NCBI RefSeq assembly: GCF_045055655.1
Contig: NZ_JBANFI010000001.1
Span: forward strand, 558,001 to 622,000
Origin: Marinospirillum alkalitolerans
GTDB lineage: Bacteria; Pseudomonadota; Gammaproteobacteria; Pseudomonadales; Halomonadaceae
Direction: 5' to 3'
Length of the DNA: 64,000 nucleotides
Part shown: piece by piece, positions 8,385 to 16,959 of the stretch
Layout of the letters: each line of letters begins with the position of its first letter
How positions within the stretch are numbered: position 1 is the stretch's first letter
The notes under the pieces: generated by a model
What the model was told of the DNA's origin: nothing
Database searches by the model: none
The model's input: the letters and a program-made list of their open reading frames with translations, nothing else
Position numbers and translations under genes: made by a program

Positions 8385-8454
8385 GGTGGTTCCTTTGGGT
8401 GGCGGCATCAAAAAAACGATTTTAAAGAAGAGTGCTGCACTTGCCTAATACAAC

Positions 8455-9333
8455 TTAGGTGGAAGTCGCTGGTGGGTTCGCTGGATGCAAGAGCTCACAG
8501 GCTTGCAGGGTGTTTTCCAGTAGTGATGCCACGGTCATTGGGCCGACACCGCCGGGAACAGGGGTGATCCAGCTCGCACGCTCAGCTGCCGCAGCATATT
8601 CGATATCACCAACCAGTTCGCCCGATTCGAGGCGATTAATGCCGACATCGATCACCAGAGCGCCGGACTTGATCCATTCACCCTTCACCAGACCAGGCTT
8701 GCCAACACCTACAACCACCAGATCGGCCGCGCGGACTTCAGCTTCCAGATCGCGTGTAAAACGATGCGTGACCGTTACAGTGCAGCCAGCGAGCAATAGC
8801 TCTAAAGCCATCGGGCGGCCAACAATATTGGAAGCGCCAACAATGGTGGCTTTTAGGCCTTTTAAGTTGTGCCCTGTTTGGGCAAGTAAGGTCATGATGC
8901 CTTTGGGGGTGCAGGGGCGCAGCAGGGGCTGGCGCTGCGCGAGGCGGCCAAGGTTGTAAGGGTGAAAGCCATCAACATCCTTATCTGGGCGAATGCGCTC
9001 CAGCAAGGGGGTGGCATCCAGACCGGCTGGTAGGGGTAGTTGCAGCAAAATGCCATCGGTTTCAGGATCGGCGTTCAGCTGATCGATGAGGGCTTCAAGC
9101 TGGGTTTGGCTGGTGCTGGCATCTAGGGTGTAGGCTTGAGAGGTGATGCCAGCCTTTTCACAGGCAAGATGCTTGTTGCGGACATAAACCTCAGAGGCTG
9201 GGTCTTGTCCCACCAGAATCACCGCAAGGCAAGGGGCGCGTAAGCCTTGGGCTTGGCGTTGCTGAATGCGGGCTGCAACAGCTTCGCGCAGCGTGAGTGC
9301 GAGGTGTTTACCATCAAGGAGTCGTGCGCTCAT
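8455..9333 (-). CDS. folD: Bifunctional methylenetetrahydrofolate dehydrogenase/cyclohydrolase
   Basis: A 292-residue FolD protein interconverting 5,10-methylene-, methenyl- and 10-formyl-tetrahydrofolate with NADP, feeding purine and formyl-methionine synthesis. Visible signatures are YVRNKHLACEKAGI with the catalytic lysine, GILLQLPLP, DKDVDGFHPYN, GASNIVGRPMALELL (NADP site) and the C-terminal PVPGGVGPMTVASLLENT. The length is normal. It is divergent from the tRNA cluster that begins about 175 bases away. Confidence 0.96.
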   Translation of the reverse strand: MSARLLDGKHLALTLREAVAARIQQRQAQGLRAPCLAVILVGQDPASEVYVRNKHLACEKAGITSQAYTLDASTSQTQLEALIDQLNADPETDGILLQLPLPAGLDATPLLERIRPDKDVDGFHPYNLGRLAQRQPLLRPCTPKGIMTLLAQTGHNLKGLKATIVGASNIVGRPMALELLLAGCTVTVTHRFTRDLEAEVRAADLVVVGVGKPGLVKGEWIKSGALVIDVGINRLESGELVGDIEYAAAAERASWITPVPGGVGPMTVASLLENTLQACELLHPANPPATST

Positions 9334-9435
9334 GGGTTGGTTTTTTCCTGATTAGCGGCAGTGATCAAAAAGTTGGCTCTATTCTCGCATGAGAAGCAAG
9401 GAAGTGAAATATCTGCAATTTTTTTAAAAAAGGGC

Positions 9436-9463
9436 TTGACGCCAAAAATAGAACCCCTATAAT
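9436..9463 (+). promoter_or_regulatory. Strong sigma70 promoter of the tRNA cluster
   Basis: TTGACG (9436-9441) and a perfect TATAAT (9458-9463) are 16 bases apart. The bases just after the -10 box are GCGCACC, a GC-rich discriminator as in stable-RNA promoters under stringent (ppGpp) control. It lies 44 bases before tRNA-Pro. Confidence 0.85.
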
Positions 9464-9507
9464 GCGCACCCATCGAGAGGACAAGCACAGCGGGTCCACG
9501 AGATAGT

Positions 9508-9584
9508 CGGGGTATAGCGCAGTCTGGTAGCGCGCCTGCTTTGGGAGCAGGATGTCGGGGGTTCGAATCCCTCTACCCCGACCA
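9508..9584 (+). tRNA. tRNA-Pro (anticodon TGG)
   Basis: A 77-base cloverleaf with the 7-bp acceptor stem CGGGGTA/TACCCCG, D-arm, anticodon stem CCTGC/GCAGG holding loop TTTGGGA (anticodon 9542-9544, TGG), T-arm GGGGGTTCGAATCCCTC and an encoded ACCA end. It is the first of three tRNAs in one transcript. Confidence 0.97.
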
Positions 9585-9621
9585 TTTTTTTAGCTCGATC
9601 AGAGCTAGCTAGGTCGAATAA

Positions 9622-9698
9622 GCGCCTATAGCTCAACCGGATAGAGCAACGGCCTTCTAAGCCGTAGGTTGCAGGTTCGAGTCCTGCTGGGCGTGCCA
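9622..9698 (+). tRNA. tRNA-Arg (anticodon TCT)
   Basis: A 77-base cloverleaf. The acceptor stem GCGCCTA/TGGGCGT carries two G-U pairs. The anticodon stem ACGGC/GCCGT holds loop CTTCTAA (anticodon 9656-9658, TCT), reading AGA/AGG codons. The T-arm contains GGTTCGAGTCC and the CCA end is encoded. It lies 37 bases after tRNA-Pro. Confidence 0.97.
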
Positions 9699-9748
9699 AC
9701 CCACGCAAGCAGTGTCTTGAATGTATGGCAACTTGGTTTTTGATATAT

Positions 9749-9825
9749 GGTGAGCGTAGCTCAGTTGGTAGAGCTCTGGATTGTGACTCCAGCGGTCGTG
9801 GGTTCGAGCCCCATCGTTCACCCCA
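9749..9825 (+). tRNA. tRNA-His (anticodon GTG)
   Basis: A 77-base cloverleaf with the extra 5' G (9749) opposite C73 that identifies tRNA-His. The acceptor is GTGAGCG/CGTTCAC. The anticodon stem CTGGA/TCCAG holds loop TTGTGAC (anticodon 9783-9785, GTG). The CCA end is encoded. Confidence 0.97.
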
Positions 9826-9833
9826 GAATTTAG

Positions 9834-9861
9834 AAAAAGCGCCTTTTAAGGGCGCTTTTTT
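9834..9861 (+). terminator. Terminator of the tRNA cluster
   Basis: AAAAAGCGCC and GGGCGCTTTTTT pair around TTTTAA, eight bases after tRNA-His, ending in a T-run. Confidence 0.85.
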
Positions 9862-9961
9862 GCGTGGGTGATTGAAATGGCCGGCGATCAGTGGATGGAG
9901 TCTGAGTGAGATCTTCGCTGCTGATTGAGCAGAACAAGTTGAAGATTTTTGTCCATTCAGC

Positions 9962-9990
9962 TTGCTGCGCCGCCCTGTTACTCTTAGAAT
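9962..9990 (+). promoter_or_regulatory. Candidate sigma70 promoter of tig
   Basis: TTGCTG (9962-9967) and TAGAAT (9985-9990) are separated by 17 bases, about 90 bases before the tig start. The rest of the interval between the tRNA terminator and tig shows no other feature. Confidence 0.45.
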
Positions 9991-10079
9991 CCCACCTTTA
10001 TTTTTTATTAGCTGTTTTAATCATTTTGCTCGAAATTGAGTGATTGCATCAGCCCACTAGTGTTTAACGAGGACCGTCC

Positions 10080-11384
10080 ATGCAAGTTTCCGTAGAAACG
10101 ACTTCCGCGCTGGAGCGCCGTGTCACCATTCAGGTGCCAGCAGAAAAAGTAGAAACCGCCGTTGAGCAGCGTCTCAGAGAGACAGCCAAAAAGGTGAAAA
10201 TCGACGGTTTTCGTCCTGGTAAAGTTCCTTTTGCTGAAGTGAAGCGTCGTTTCGGTGAGAGCGTGCGTCAAGAAGTTCTGTCTGACGTAATGCGTGAGCA
10301 CTTTGTTGAGGCCGTAACTCAGGAGAAGCTGAATCCAGCGGGCACGCCCAATATCGAGCCTAAAAACCTGAAAGCGGGCGAAGACTTTGAGTTTGTTGCG
10401 ACTTTTGAAGTCTATCCAGAGATTGAACTGAAGAGCGTGGCGGATCAAGCCATCGAGCGCCCAGTTTCTGAAGTCACAGATGAAGATTTAGAAGTGCTGG
10501 TGACAGATCTGCGTCAGCAGCGTGCACAGTTTGAAGTGGCTGAAAAGGCTGCGGAAAGTGGTGATCAGGTCAACCTGGATTTCGAAGGTTTTGTTGATGG
10601 CGAAGCTTTTGCCGGTGGCAAGGGTGAAGGCTATGATCTGGTGCTGGGTTCTAATAGCTTTATCCCCGGCTTTGAAGACCAGCTGATTGGTACCCAGGCT
10701 GGTGAAGAGAAGGATGTTGAAGTCACCTTCCCAGAAGACTACCAGGCTGAGAACTTGGCTGGTAAGGCTGCTGTATTCAAATGCAAGGTCAATGCAGTGA
10801 AGGCGCAGCAGATGCCTGAGCTGAACGACGAATTCTTTGCTCAGTTTGGTGTGAGCGAAGGTGGTCTGGAGGCTTTCCACGCTGAAGTGCGTAAGAACAT
10901 GCAGGCTCAGCTGAAGCAAGCGCTGCGCAATACGACCAAACAGGCCGCTTTCAAAGCGCTGATGGATGCGAACCCCATCGAAGTGCCACAAGCATTGATC
11001 GCGAATGAAGTCGACAATCTGCGTCGCCAGGCTGCTCAGCAGTATAATCTGGGTGCGGATTTTGACATTAGCCAGATCCCTGCTGATTTGTTCAAAGATC
11101 AGGCTGAGAACAATGTGAAGCTGGGTCTGCTGGTCGGTGAGCTGATCAAGGCCAATGAAATGAAGGCTGAAGACAGTGTTGTTGACGAGCTGCTCAACGA
11201 AATGGCGCAGTCTTACCAAGAGCCTGAGAAGGTCATCGAGTACTATCGCTCGAACGCGGAGATGCTGCGTCAGGTACAGGCCGCAGCACTGGAGCAGCAG
11301 GTTGTCGATAAGCTGCTGGCTGATGCACAGGTGACGGATGTCAACAAGACCTTCCGTGAGCTCGCGATGCCTGCTCAGGGCTAA
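10080..11384 (+). CDS. tig: Trigger factor, ribosome-associated chaperone and prolyl isomerase
   Basis: A 434-residue protein that binds ribosomal protein L23 and shields nascent chains. The ribosome-binding domain (1-115) has the signature loop GFRPGKVPFAEVKRRFG. The FKBP-like isomerase domain (about 155-240) contains GDQVNLDFEGFVDGEAF and SFIPGFEDQLIG. The helical chaperone cradle occupies 250-434. The length matches E. coli (432). The start follows GAGGA. It heads the tig-clpP-clpX-lon quality-control block but has its own terminator. Confidence 0.97.
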   Translation: MQVSVETTSALERRVTIQVPAEKVETAVEQRLRETAKKVKIDGFRPGKVPFAEVKRRFGESVRQEVLSDVMREHFVEAVTQEKLNPAGTPNIEPKNLKAGEDFEFVATFEVYPEIELKSVADQAIERPVSEVTDEDLEVLVTDLRQQRAQFEVAEKAAESGDQVNLDFEGFVDGEAFAGGKGEGYDLVLGSNSFIPGFEDQLIGTQAGEEKDVEVTFPEDYQAENLAGKAAVFKCKVNAVKAQQMPELNDEFFAQFGVSEGGLEAFHAEVRKNMQAQLKQALRNTTKQAAFKALMDANPIEVPQALIANEVDNLRRQAAQQYNLGADFDISQIPADLFKDQAENNVKLGLLVGELIKANEMKAEDSVVDELLNEMAQSYQEPEKVIEYYRSNAEMLRQVQAAALEQQVVDKLLADAQVTDVNKTFRELAMPAQG

Positions 11385-11424
11385 GCGCTGCCTTTATCAA
11401 GATCAGTCTCATCTGGTCTGAATA

Positions 11425-11456
11425 CAAAAAATCCAGCACTGGTTGCTGGATTTTTT
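11425..11456 (+). terminator. Terminator of tig
   Basis: AAAAAATCCAGCA pairs with TGCTGGATTTTTT around CTGGT, forming a 13-bp stem with T-run about 40 bases after the tig stop. Confidence 0.88.
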
Positions 11457-11510
11457 GCTTTATCGCCCCCATCTCTGTTGCTTGCACCCAGTGCAGATCA
11501 ATAAAACCCC

Positions 11511-11540
11511 TTGGTTCCCGATCTGTTAAGATGCTATAAA
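11511..11540 (+). promoter_or_regulatory. Candidate promoter of clpP-clpX
   Basis: TTGGTT (11511-11516) and TATAAA (11535-11540) with an 18-base spacer lie about 60 bases before the clpP ATG. A heat-shock (sigma32) promoter was looked for but no well-spaced CTTGAA/CCCCAT pair was found. Confidence 0.42.
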
Positions 11541-11598
11541 GGGTCTTTTGGGCTGAAATTCAGCAAGAGCCAACACCATCAATAAAAGTGAATCTTGT

Positions 11599-12216
11599 AT
11601 GACGAATAAACTAGATATCCAGAATGCTGGCGGCTTAGTGCCTATGGTGGTCGAGCAGTCCGCTCGCGGTGAGCGGGCTTATGATATTTATTCGCGCCTG
11701 CTCAAAGAGCGCGTCATTTTTCTGGTTGGTCCTGTTGAAGACTATATGGCCAACCTGGTTGTCGCCCAGATGCTCTTTCTGGAGTCAGAAAATCCAGACA
11801 AGGATATTTATCTCTATATCAATTCCCCTGGTGGTTCGGTGACGGCCGGTATGTCGATCTACGACACCATGCAGTTTATCAAGCCGGATGTCTCAACGAT
11901 GTGTATTGGGCAAGCGGCCAGCATGGGCGCGCTGCTTCTGGCGGGTGGTGCTCCAGGTAAGCGCTACTGCCTGCCCAACTCACGGATGATGATCCACCAA
12001 CCGCTGGGTGGCTATCAGGGGCAAGCCAGTGATATTGAAATTCACACACGTGAGATTCTCGGTATCCGCGATAAGCTGAATAAAATTCTGGCCCAGCATA
12101 CAGGGCAGAATATCAAGACGATTGCCAAGGATACAGATCGTGATAATTTCATGGATGGGCAGACTGCGGTAAACTACGGTCTTATTGATGCAGTGCTGGA
12201 AAAACGACCAGCTTAA
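11599..12216 (+). CDS. clpP: ATP-dependent Clp protease proteolytic subunit
   Basis: A 205-residue serine protease that forms the 14-mer chamber served by ClpX or ClpA. The catalytic triad is visible: Ser108 (GQAASMGALLL), His133 (MMIHQPLGG) and Asp182 (DTDRDNFM). The N-terminal stretch GGLVPMVVEQSARGERAYDIYSR is the propeptide and axial loop region. clpX follows on the same strand after about 70 bases, so the two are probably co-transcribed. Confidence 0.97.
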   Translation: MTNKLDIQNAGGLVPMVVEQSARGERAYDIYSRLLKERVIFLVGPVEDYMANLVVAQMLFLESENPDKDIYLYINSPGGSVTAGMSIYDTMQFIKPDVSTMCIGQAASMGALLLAGGAPGKRYCLPNSRMMIHQPLGGYQGQASDIEIHTREILGIRDKLNKILAQHTGQNIKTIAKDTDRDNFMDGQTAVNYGLIDAVLEKRPA

Positions 12217-12287
12217 TGTGATCTGGTTTCGCTAAGAGCTGGCTGCGCTGATCAAGCAGCCAGTGAATGAAGTAAATGGAGTCAAGC

Positions 12288-13574
12288 ATGGCCGACGGCA
12301 AAAAAACGAAAGAAAAGCTTTTATGTTGTTCATTCTGCGGTAAGAGTCAGGATGAGGTGAAAAAGCTCATCGCTGGGCCATCGGTTTATATTTGTGACGA
12401 TTGCGTGACCCTGTGCACAGATATTATCCATAATGAGCTGCAAGAAGACGAGCAGCAAGAAGGCCAAGAGCGCCTGCCAACGCCGAAAGAGATCCGCGCG
12501 CATTTGGATGACTATGTGATCGGTCAGGATCGCGCCAAAATGGTTCTGTCTGTCGCTGTCTATAACCACTATAAGCGTCTGAGCAGCCAGTTAGGTCGTA
12601 AGCAGGATGAAGTCGAGCTAGGTAAAAGCAATATTCTGCTGATTGGCCCGACAGGTTCAGGTAAGACACTGCTGGCGGAAACCTTGGCGCGGATGCTGAA
12701 CGTGCCCTTCACGATGGCTGATGCCACCACGCTGACTGAAGCTGGCTATGTTGGTGAAGATGTCGAGAACATCATTCAGAAGCTGCTGCAAAAATGTGAT
12801 TATGATGTTGAGCGCGCCGAGCGAGGCATCGTCTACATCGATGAGATCGATAAAATCTCGCGCAAATCAGATAACCCTTCTATTACCCGTGACGTTTCAG
12901 GTGAGGGCGTTCAGCAGGCACTGCTCAAGCTGATTGAAGGCACAGTGGCTTCTGTACCACCCCAAGGTGGACGTAAGCATCCTCAGCAAGAGTTTTTGCA
13001 GGTCAACACCAGCAATATGCTCTTTATTTGTGGTGGTGCTTTTGCTGGTTTAGAGAAGGTGATTCGTGCCCGTACTGAAAAAGGCGGCATCGGCTTTAGT
13101 GCAGAGATTAAAAGCAAGATTAGCGATCAGGCGCTAGGACAGGCCATGACCGATATCGAGCCTGAAGACCTCGTCCGCTTTGGCTTGATTCCTGAATTTA
13201 TCGGGCGTTTGCCTGTGGTTGCCACCTTGACTGAGCTGGATGAAGAAGCCTTGATCCAGATCCTGACTGAGCCAAAAAACGCCCTGACCAAACAGTATGC
13301 CCGTCTGTTTGATATGGAAGGCGTTGAGCTGGAGTTCAGAGAAGAAGCCTTGCGTGCTGTTGCCAGAAAAGCACTGGAGCGCAAGACAGGTGCTCGCGGT
13401 CTGCGCTCTATCCTAGAGGGTGTGCTGCTGGATACCATGTATGAAATCCCTTCTCTTGAGCAGGTGACCAAGGTTGTTGTGGATGAATCAGTGATTGACG
13501 GCACCAGCCAGCCTTTGATGCTCTATGCAAATGAAGAGGTTGAGGCTGAAGCCTTGACGGCACAGCGCGACTAG
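12288..13574 (+). CDS. clpX: ClpX, AAA+ unfoldase of the ClpXP protease
   Basis: A 428-residue protein. The zinc-binding domain uses Cys14, Cys17, Cys36 and Cys39 (CSFCGK and CDDC). The AAA+ module has Walker A GPTGSGKT, Walker B IVYIDEIDK, the pore loop with GYVGEDV and the sensor-2 arginine in TGARGLRSI. It recognises and unfolds tagged substrates and threads them into ClpP. The ATG at 12288 has GGAG six bases before it; an ATG four codons upstream has none. Confidence 0.97.
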   Translation: MADGKKTKEKLLCCSFCGKSQDEVKKLIAGPSVYICDDCVTLCTDIIHNELQEDEQQEGQERLPTPKEIRAHLDDYVIGQDRAKMVLSVAVYNHYKRLSSQLGRKQDEVELGKSNILLIGPTGSGKTLLAETLARMLNVPFTMADATTLTEAGYVGEDVENIIQKLLQKCDYDVERAERGIVYIDEIDKISRKSDNPSITRDVSGEGVQQALLKLIEGTVASVPPQGGRKHPQQEFLQVNTSNMLFICGGAFAGLEKVIRARTEKGGIGFSAEIKSKISDQALGQAMTDIEPEDLVRFGLIPEFIGRLPVVATLTELDEEALIQILTEPKNALTKQYARLFDMEGVELEFREEALRAVARKALERKTGARGLRSILEGVLLDTMYEIPSLEQVTKVVVDESVIDGTSQPLMLYANEEVEAEALTAQRD

Positions 13575-13633
13575 TCGTCTTCCCTTTTGAGTGGGGTGGT
13601 TGGCCCCGGCGATCCCCCACTCCACAGGCACCC

Positions 13634-13656
13634 AGGCCATTCGTGGCCTTTTTTTT
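13634..13656 (+). terminator. Terminator of clpPX
   Basis: AGGCCA and TGGCCT pair around a TTCG tetraloop and are followed by eight T, 60 bases after the clpX stop and before lon. Confidence 0.85.
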
Positions 13657-13717
13657 GGGCGCATTTGTCTGCGCTCAGGTGCTTCACTTCTATGTTTATG
13701 ATTGAGGTAGAGCGGCA

Positions 13718-16138
13718 ATGTCGCATACAGATACAACTCAACCCGCTGAAAGCTTCGATTTACCCCTGCTTCCCTTGCGCGATGTCGTTGTTTATCCGCA
13801 AATGGTGTTGCCTCTTTTTGTCGGCCGTGAAAAATCGATTCATGCTCTTGAAGCGGCGATGAAACAAAGCAAGAAGGTGTTTCTGCTGGCACAAAAAGAT
13901 CCAGAGCTGGATGATCCGAGTCTGAAGGATCTCTATCAGATCGGCACCATCGCCAGTATTTTGCAGCTACTGCGCCTACCTGATGGCACAGTGAAGGTGC
14001 TGATTGAAGGCGAGCAGCGTGCGCACCTAGAGCAGACCTACGAGCAGATAGAAGGCAGCCAAGGCGCGAGCTTTCTCTGCGCACAAGGCCGTTTACTCGC
14101 CACTGAAGTCCTGACTTCAGGCGAGCAGGAAGTGCTCACTCGCGTGCTGGTTGAGCAGTTTGAGCGTTATATCAAACTCTCGAAAAAAGTGCCGGCCGAA
14201 GTACTGACGAGCTTGCAGGCGATGACTGATCCAACGCGTCTTGTGGATACGATTTCTGCGCACCTGTCGCTGAGCGTGAAGAGCAAACAGGAGTTGTTAG
14301 AGCTAGATCGTGTAGCAGAGCGCATCGAAAAGCTGATGCTACAGCTTGAAGAAGAAATGGATCTGTTGCAGGTAGAAAAGCGCATTCGTGCCCGCGTTAA
14401 ACAGCAGATGGAAAAAACCCAGCGTGAGTACTATTTGAATGAGCAGATGAAGGCCATTCAAAAAGAAATGGGGGATCTGGAAAACTCAGGCAATGAGTTT
14501 GAGCAGCTTGAAAAGAAAATGGAAACGGTGGGCTTGCCGCAGGATGCCTATGAAAAAACCAAGGCTGAGCTGAATAAGCTGAAGATGATGTCACCCACCT
14601 CAGCAGAAGCAACGGTCGTGCGAGGTTATCTCGACTGGATGCTGGGTCTACCGTGGAAAAAGCGTTCGCGGGCCAGTATTCAGCTGGATAAGGCCAGCGC
14701 CATTTTAGATGCCGATCACTATGGCCTAGAAGAAGTCAAAGAAAGAATTCTGGACTACTTGGCTGTGCAGCAGCGCGTCAAAAAGCTGCGTGGCTCGGTG
14801 CTCTGCTTGGTGGGTCCGCCCGGTGTGGGTAAAACCTCGCTAGGGCAATCTATCGCCAAGGCGGTGAATCGTCAGTATGTGCGTATGGCGCTGGGCGGCG
14901 TGCGTGACGAAGCTGAAATTCGTGGGCATCGTCGTACTTATATTGGCTCCATGCCAGGTAAGCTGATCCAAAAGCTCTCCAAGGTGGGCGTGAAGAACCC
15001 GCTGTTTTTGCTCGATGAGATCGACAAGCTGGGTGCAGATCATCGTGGTGATCCTGCCTCGGCTTTGTTAGAAGTGCTCGATCCTGAGCAAAATAGCAAG
15101 TTCAGTGATCACTATCTTGAGGTCGATTTTGATCTTTCTGAAGTGCTCTTTATCTGCACTGCCAACTCGATGAATATCCCTGCGCCGCTGTTGGATCGTA
15201 TGGAAGTGGTGCGCCTGCCTGGCTATACCGAAGATGAAAAAGCCCATATTTGCAGTCAGCATCTGCTCCCCAAACAGATGAAGAATGCGGGGCTGAAGGC
15301 GGATGAAGTCGAGATTACCCCTGCTGCGATGCTGGAAGTGATCCGCTACTACACACGCGAGGCTGGGGTGCGTGAGCTAGAGCGCCAAATGACGCGCCTA
15401 TGCCGCAAGGTGGTGCGTCAGCTGGGTGAAGGCAAGAAAACTGCGCCTGTGCATATTGATCATGCTGAGGTGGAAGATTATCTAGGCGTGCGCAAATATA
15501 GCTATGGTCTGGCGGATGAAGCCAATCAGGTGGGGCGCGTGACCGGCTTGGCCTGGACAAGCGTTGGTGGGGAACTGCTTAGTATTGAAGCTGCCACCAT
15601 GCCAGGCAAGGCCAGGCTAGTGAAAACCGGCTCGCTGGGTGAGGTCATGCAGGAGTCTATTCAGGCTGCGCTGACGGTAGTCAGAAGCCGCTGTGAAGCT
15701 CTGGGGATTGATCCTGAGAGCTTTGAAAAGAAAGATATCCATATCCACGTGCCAGAAGGCGCGACACCCAAGGACGGCCCCAGTGCTGGGATCAGCATGT
15801 GTACCGCACTGGTGTCCGCCTTTACAGGTATTCCTGTTAAAGCAGAGGTCGCGATGACAGGGGAGATCAATCTGCGTGGCGAGGTGATGCAGATCGGCGG
15901 CTTGAAAGAAAAACTGCTCGCCGCCCGTCGAGGCGGTATCAAAAAGGTCTTGATTCCGCAGGATAATGCGCGTGATCTGAAGGAAATTCCTGACAGTATC
16001 AAGGGGCCGCTTGAAATTCATCCTGTTAGCTGGATAGACCAAGTGCTGGAACTGGCACTGGAGCGTCAGCCTGATCCTTGGGTGGCCAGTCTGCCCAAAG
16101 AAGAAAACGCAGCCGATTTACGTGCTGGAACCCACTAA
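13718..16138 (+). CDS. lon: ATP-dependent protease Lon
   Basis: An 806-residue homohexameric AAA+ protease that degrades misfolded and regulatory proteins in the cytoplasm. It has an N-terminal substrate domain beginning LPLLPLRDVVVYPQMVLPLFVGR, a long helical linker, an ATPase with GPPGVGKTSLG near residue 370 and LLDEIDKLG, and the protease domain. The catalytic Ser689 (PKDGPSAGI) and Lys732 (GGLKEK) are 43 residues apart, as in E. coli Lon. It is preceded by the clpX terminator, so it probably has a separate promoter, not clearly recognised. A GAG-containing ribosome site is weak. Confidence 0.97.
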   Translation: MSHTDTTQPAESFDLPLLPLRDVVVYPQMVLPLFVGREKSIHALEAAMKQSKKVFLLAQKDPELDDPSLKDLYQIGTIASILQLLRLPDGTVKVLIEGEQRAHLEQTYEQIEGSQGASFLCAQGRLLATEVLTSGEQEVLTRVLVEQFERYIKLSKKVPAEVLTSLQAMTDPTRLVDTISAHLSLSVKSKQELLELDRVAERIEKLMLQLEEEMDLLQVEKRIRARVKQQMEKTQREYYLNEQMKAIQKEMGDLENSGNEFEQLEKKMETVGLPQDAYEKTKAELNKLKMMSPTSAEATVVRGYLDWMLGLPWKKRSRASIQLDKASAILDADHYGLEEVKERILDYLAVQQRVKKLRGSVLCLVGPPGVGKTSLGQSIAKAVNRQYVRMALGGVRDEAEIRGHRRTYIGSMPGKLIQKLSKVGVKNPLFLLDEIDKLGADHRGDPASALLEVLDPEQNSKFSDHYLEVDFDLSEVLFICTANSMNIPAPLLDRMEVVRLPGYTEDEKAHICSQHLLPKQMKNAGLKADEVEITPAAMLEVIRYYTREAGVRELERQMTRLCRKVVRQLGEGKKTAPVHIDHAEVEDYLGVRKYSYGLADEANQVGRVTGLAWTSVGGELLSIEAATMPGKARLVKTGSLGEVMQESIQAALTVVRSRCEALGIDPESFEKKDIHIHVPEGATPKDGPSAGISMCTALVSAFTGIPVKAEVAMTGEINLRGEVMQIGGLKEKLLAARRGGIKKVLIPQDNARDLKEIPDSIKGPLEIHPVSWIDQVLELALERQPDPWVASLPKEENAADLRAGTH

Positions 16139-16500
16139 ACAGGCGAAATAATTGATTTAGGGTATTTCCCTGAGCAGGGTTTAGGGGCTAAGATACGCGC
16201 CATGCGGCAATAGATGAATGTTTGGCCGTTTTCTTGGCCCTGTTCTTTGTTGTAGTGTGAATGGGGTGTTCATGAAGGCATCTTATTCAAAGGTCTAAGC
16301 AGTGATGAATCATCGCTCAGATGGCTTTTTTTGCTGCTTAAGATTGGGTAATGTGTTTATTGGTGTTTTTCGAGGTTGTACAGCCAGCTTGTGCAATCAA
16401 TGAAATGCGATACATCAAGGAAAAGGCTTGCGTTTTAGGTCATAAAACAGCTTTTATGGTTTAAGATTGCGGTTTAAATCTTTCGAAAAGGGGTGGAAGA
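16139..16500 (+). other. lon-hupB intergenic region, no gene seen
   Basis: A 362-base gap without a convincing coding frame or RNA gene. It holds a perfect short dyad CATAAAA-CAGC-TTTTATG (16441-16458) 43 bases before hupB. A weak promoter-like pair, TTGTGC (16389) and TACATC (16411) with 16-base spacing, is also present. No clear terminator for lon was found. The region probably carries the hupB promoter and its control sites. Confidence 0.4.
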
Positions 16501-16773
16501 GTGAATAAATCAGAACTAGTTGATGCGATTGCAACCCAAGCTGACCTGTCCAAGGCAGCCGCAACCCGCGCATTAGATGCAACCTTGGAAGCAGTGACAA
16601 ACGCTCTGCAAAAGGGTGACAGCGTTTCTTTAGTTGGCTTTGGTACTTTTGCGGTTAAAGAGCGTGCAGCGCGCACTGGCCGTAACCCTAAAACGGGTGA
16701 TGAAATCCAGATTGCAGCCGCCAAGGTACCTAGCTTTAAGCCAGGTAAAGGCTTGAAGGACGCGGTTAACTAA
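16501..16773 (+). CDS. hupB: DNA-binding protein HU-beta
   Basis: A 90-residue nucleoid protein starting at GTG and reading MNKSELVDAIATQADLSKAAA, as in HU-beta. The DNA-bending arm contains GRNPKTGDEIQIAAAK with the intercalating proline, and GFGTFAVKERAARTG is the conserved beta-hairpin base. Dimers bend and compact DNA. The lon-hupB-ppiD order is the same as in E. coli. Its ribosome site (AAGGGG, about ten bases up) is slightly distant. It has its own terminator. Confidence 0.97.
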   Translation: MNKSELVDAIATQADLSKAAATRALDATLEAVTNALQKGDSVSLVGFGTFAVKERAARTGRNPKTGDEIQIAAAKVPSFKPGKGLKDAVN

Positions 16774-16790
16774 GTATCGCTCCGGCTAGC

Positions 16791-16822
16791 AAAACGCACC
16801 TTTTTTAAGGTGCGTTTTTTTT
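16791..16822 (+). terminator. Terminator of hupB
   Basis: AAAACGCACCTT and AAGGTGCGTTTT form a 12-bp stem around TTTT, followed by T, 18 bases after the stop. Confidence 0.9.
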
Positions 16823-16856
16823 GTCTGAATCAGTAGGATAGGGGCGACACAGGTGA

Positions 16857-16885
16857 TTGGTAGTTTGGCTTGAAGCAGTTATAAT
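16857..16885 (+). promoter_or_regulatory. Sigma70 promoter of ppiD
   Basis: TTGGTA (16857-16862), a 17-base spacer and a perfect TATAAT (16880-16885) are followed by a GCGCG discriminator. It lies about 75 bases before the ppiD ATG and after the hupB terminator, so ppiD can be expressed on its own. Confidence 0.65.
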
Positions 16886-16959
16886 GCGCGACAATTCTTG
16901 TTAACCTGATGGCGATAACCTTCCTGTCGGGTGTTGCACTGGCTAACTTTGAGGGCCGC

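Noticed and set aside
9457..9708. Open frame on the minus strand across the tRNA genes, reading like a protein seen in many genomes (GFEPPTSCSQSRRATRLRYTP)
   Set aside because: It is the antisense translation of tRNA-Pro and tRNA-Arg, a well-known annotation artefact.
10488..11219. Long antisense open frame inside tig
   Set aside because: The sense strand is an unmistakable trigger factor; the antisense frame has no ribosome site and no recognisable domain. Similar antisense frames in gap, mfd and others were rejected for the same reason.
11481..11510. Possible heat-shock promoter before clpP
   Set aside because: CTTGCA and the CCCC run are about 20 bases apart, too far for sigma32.
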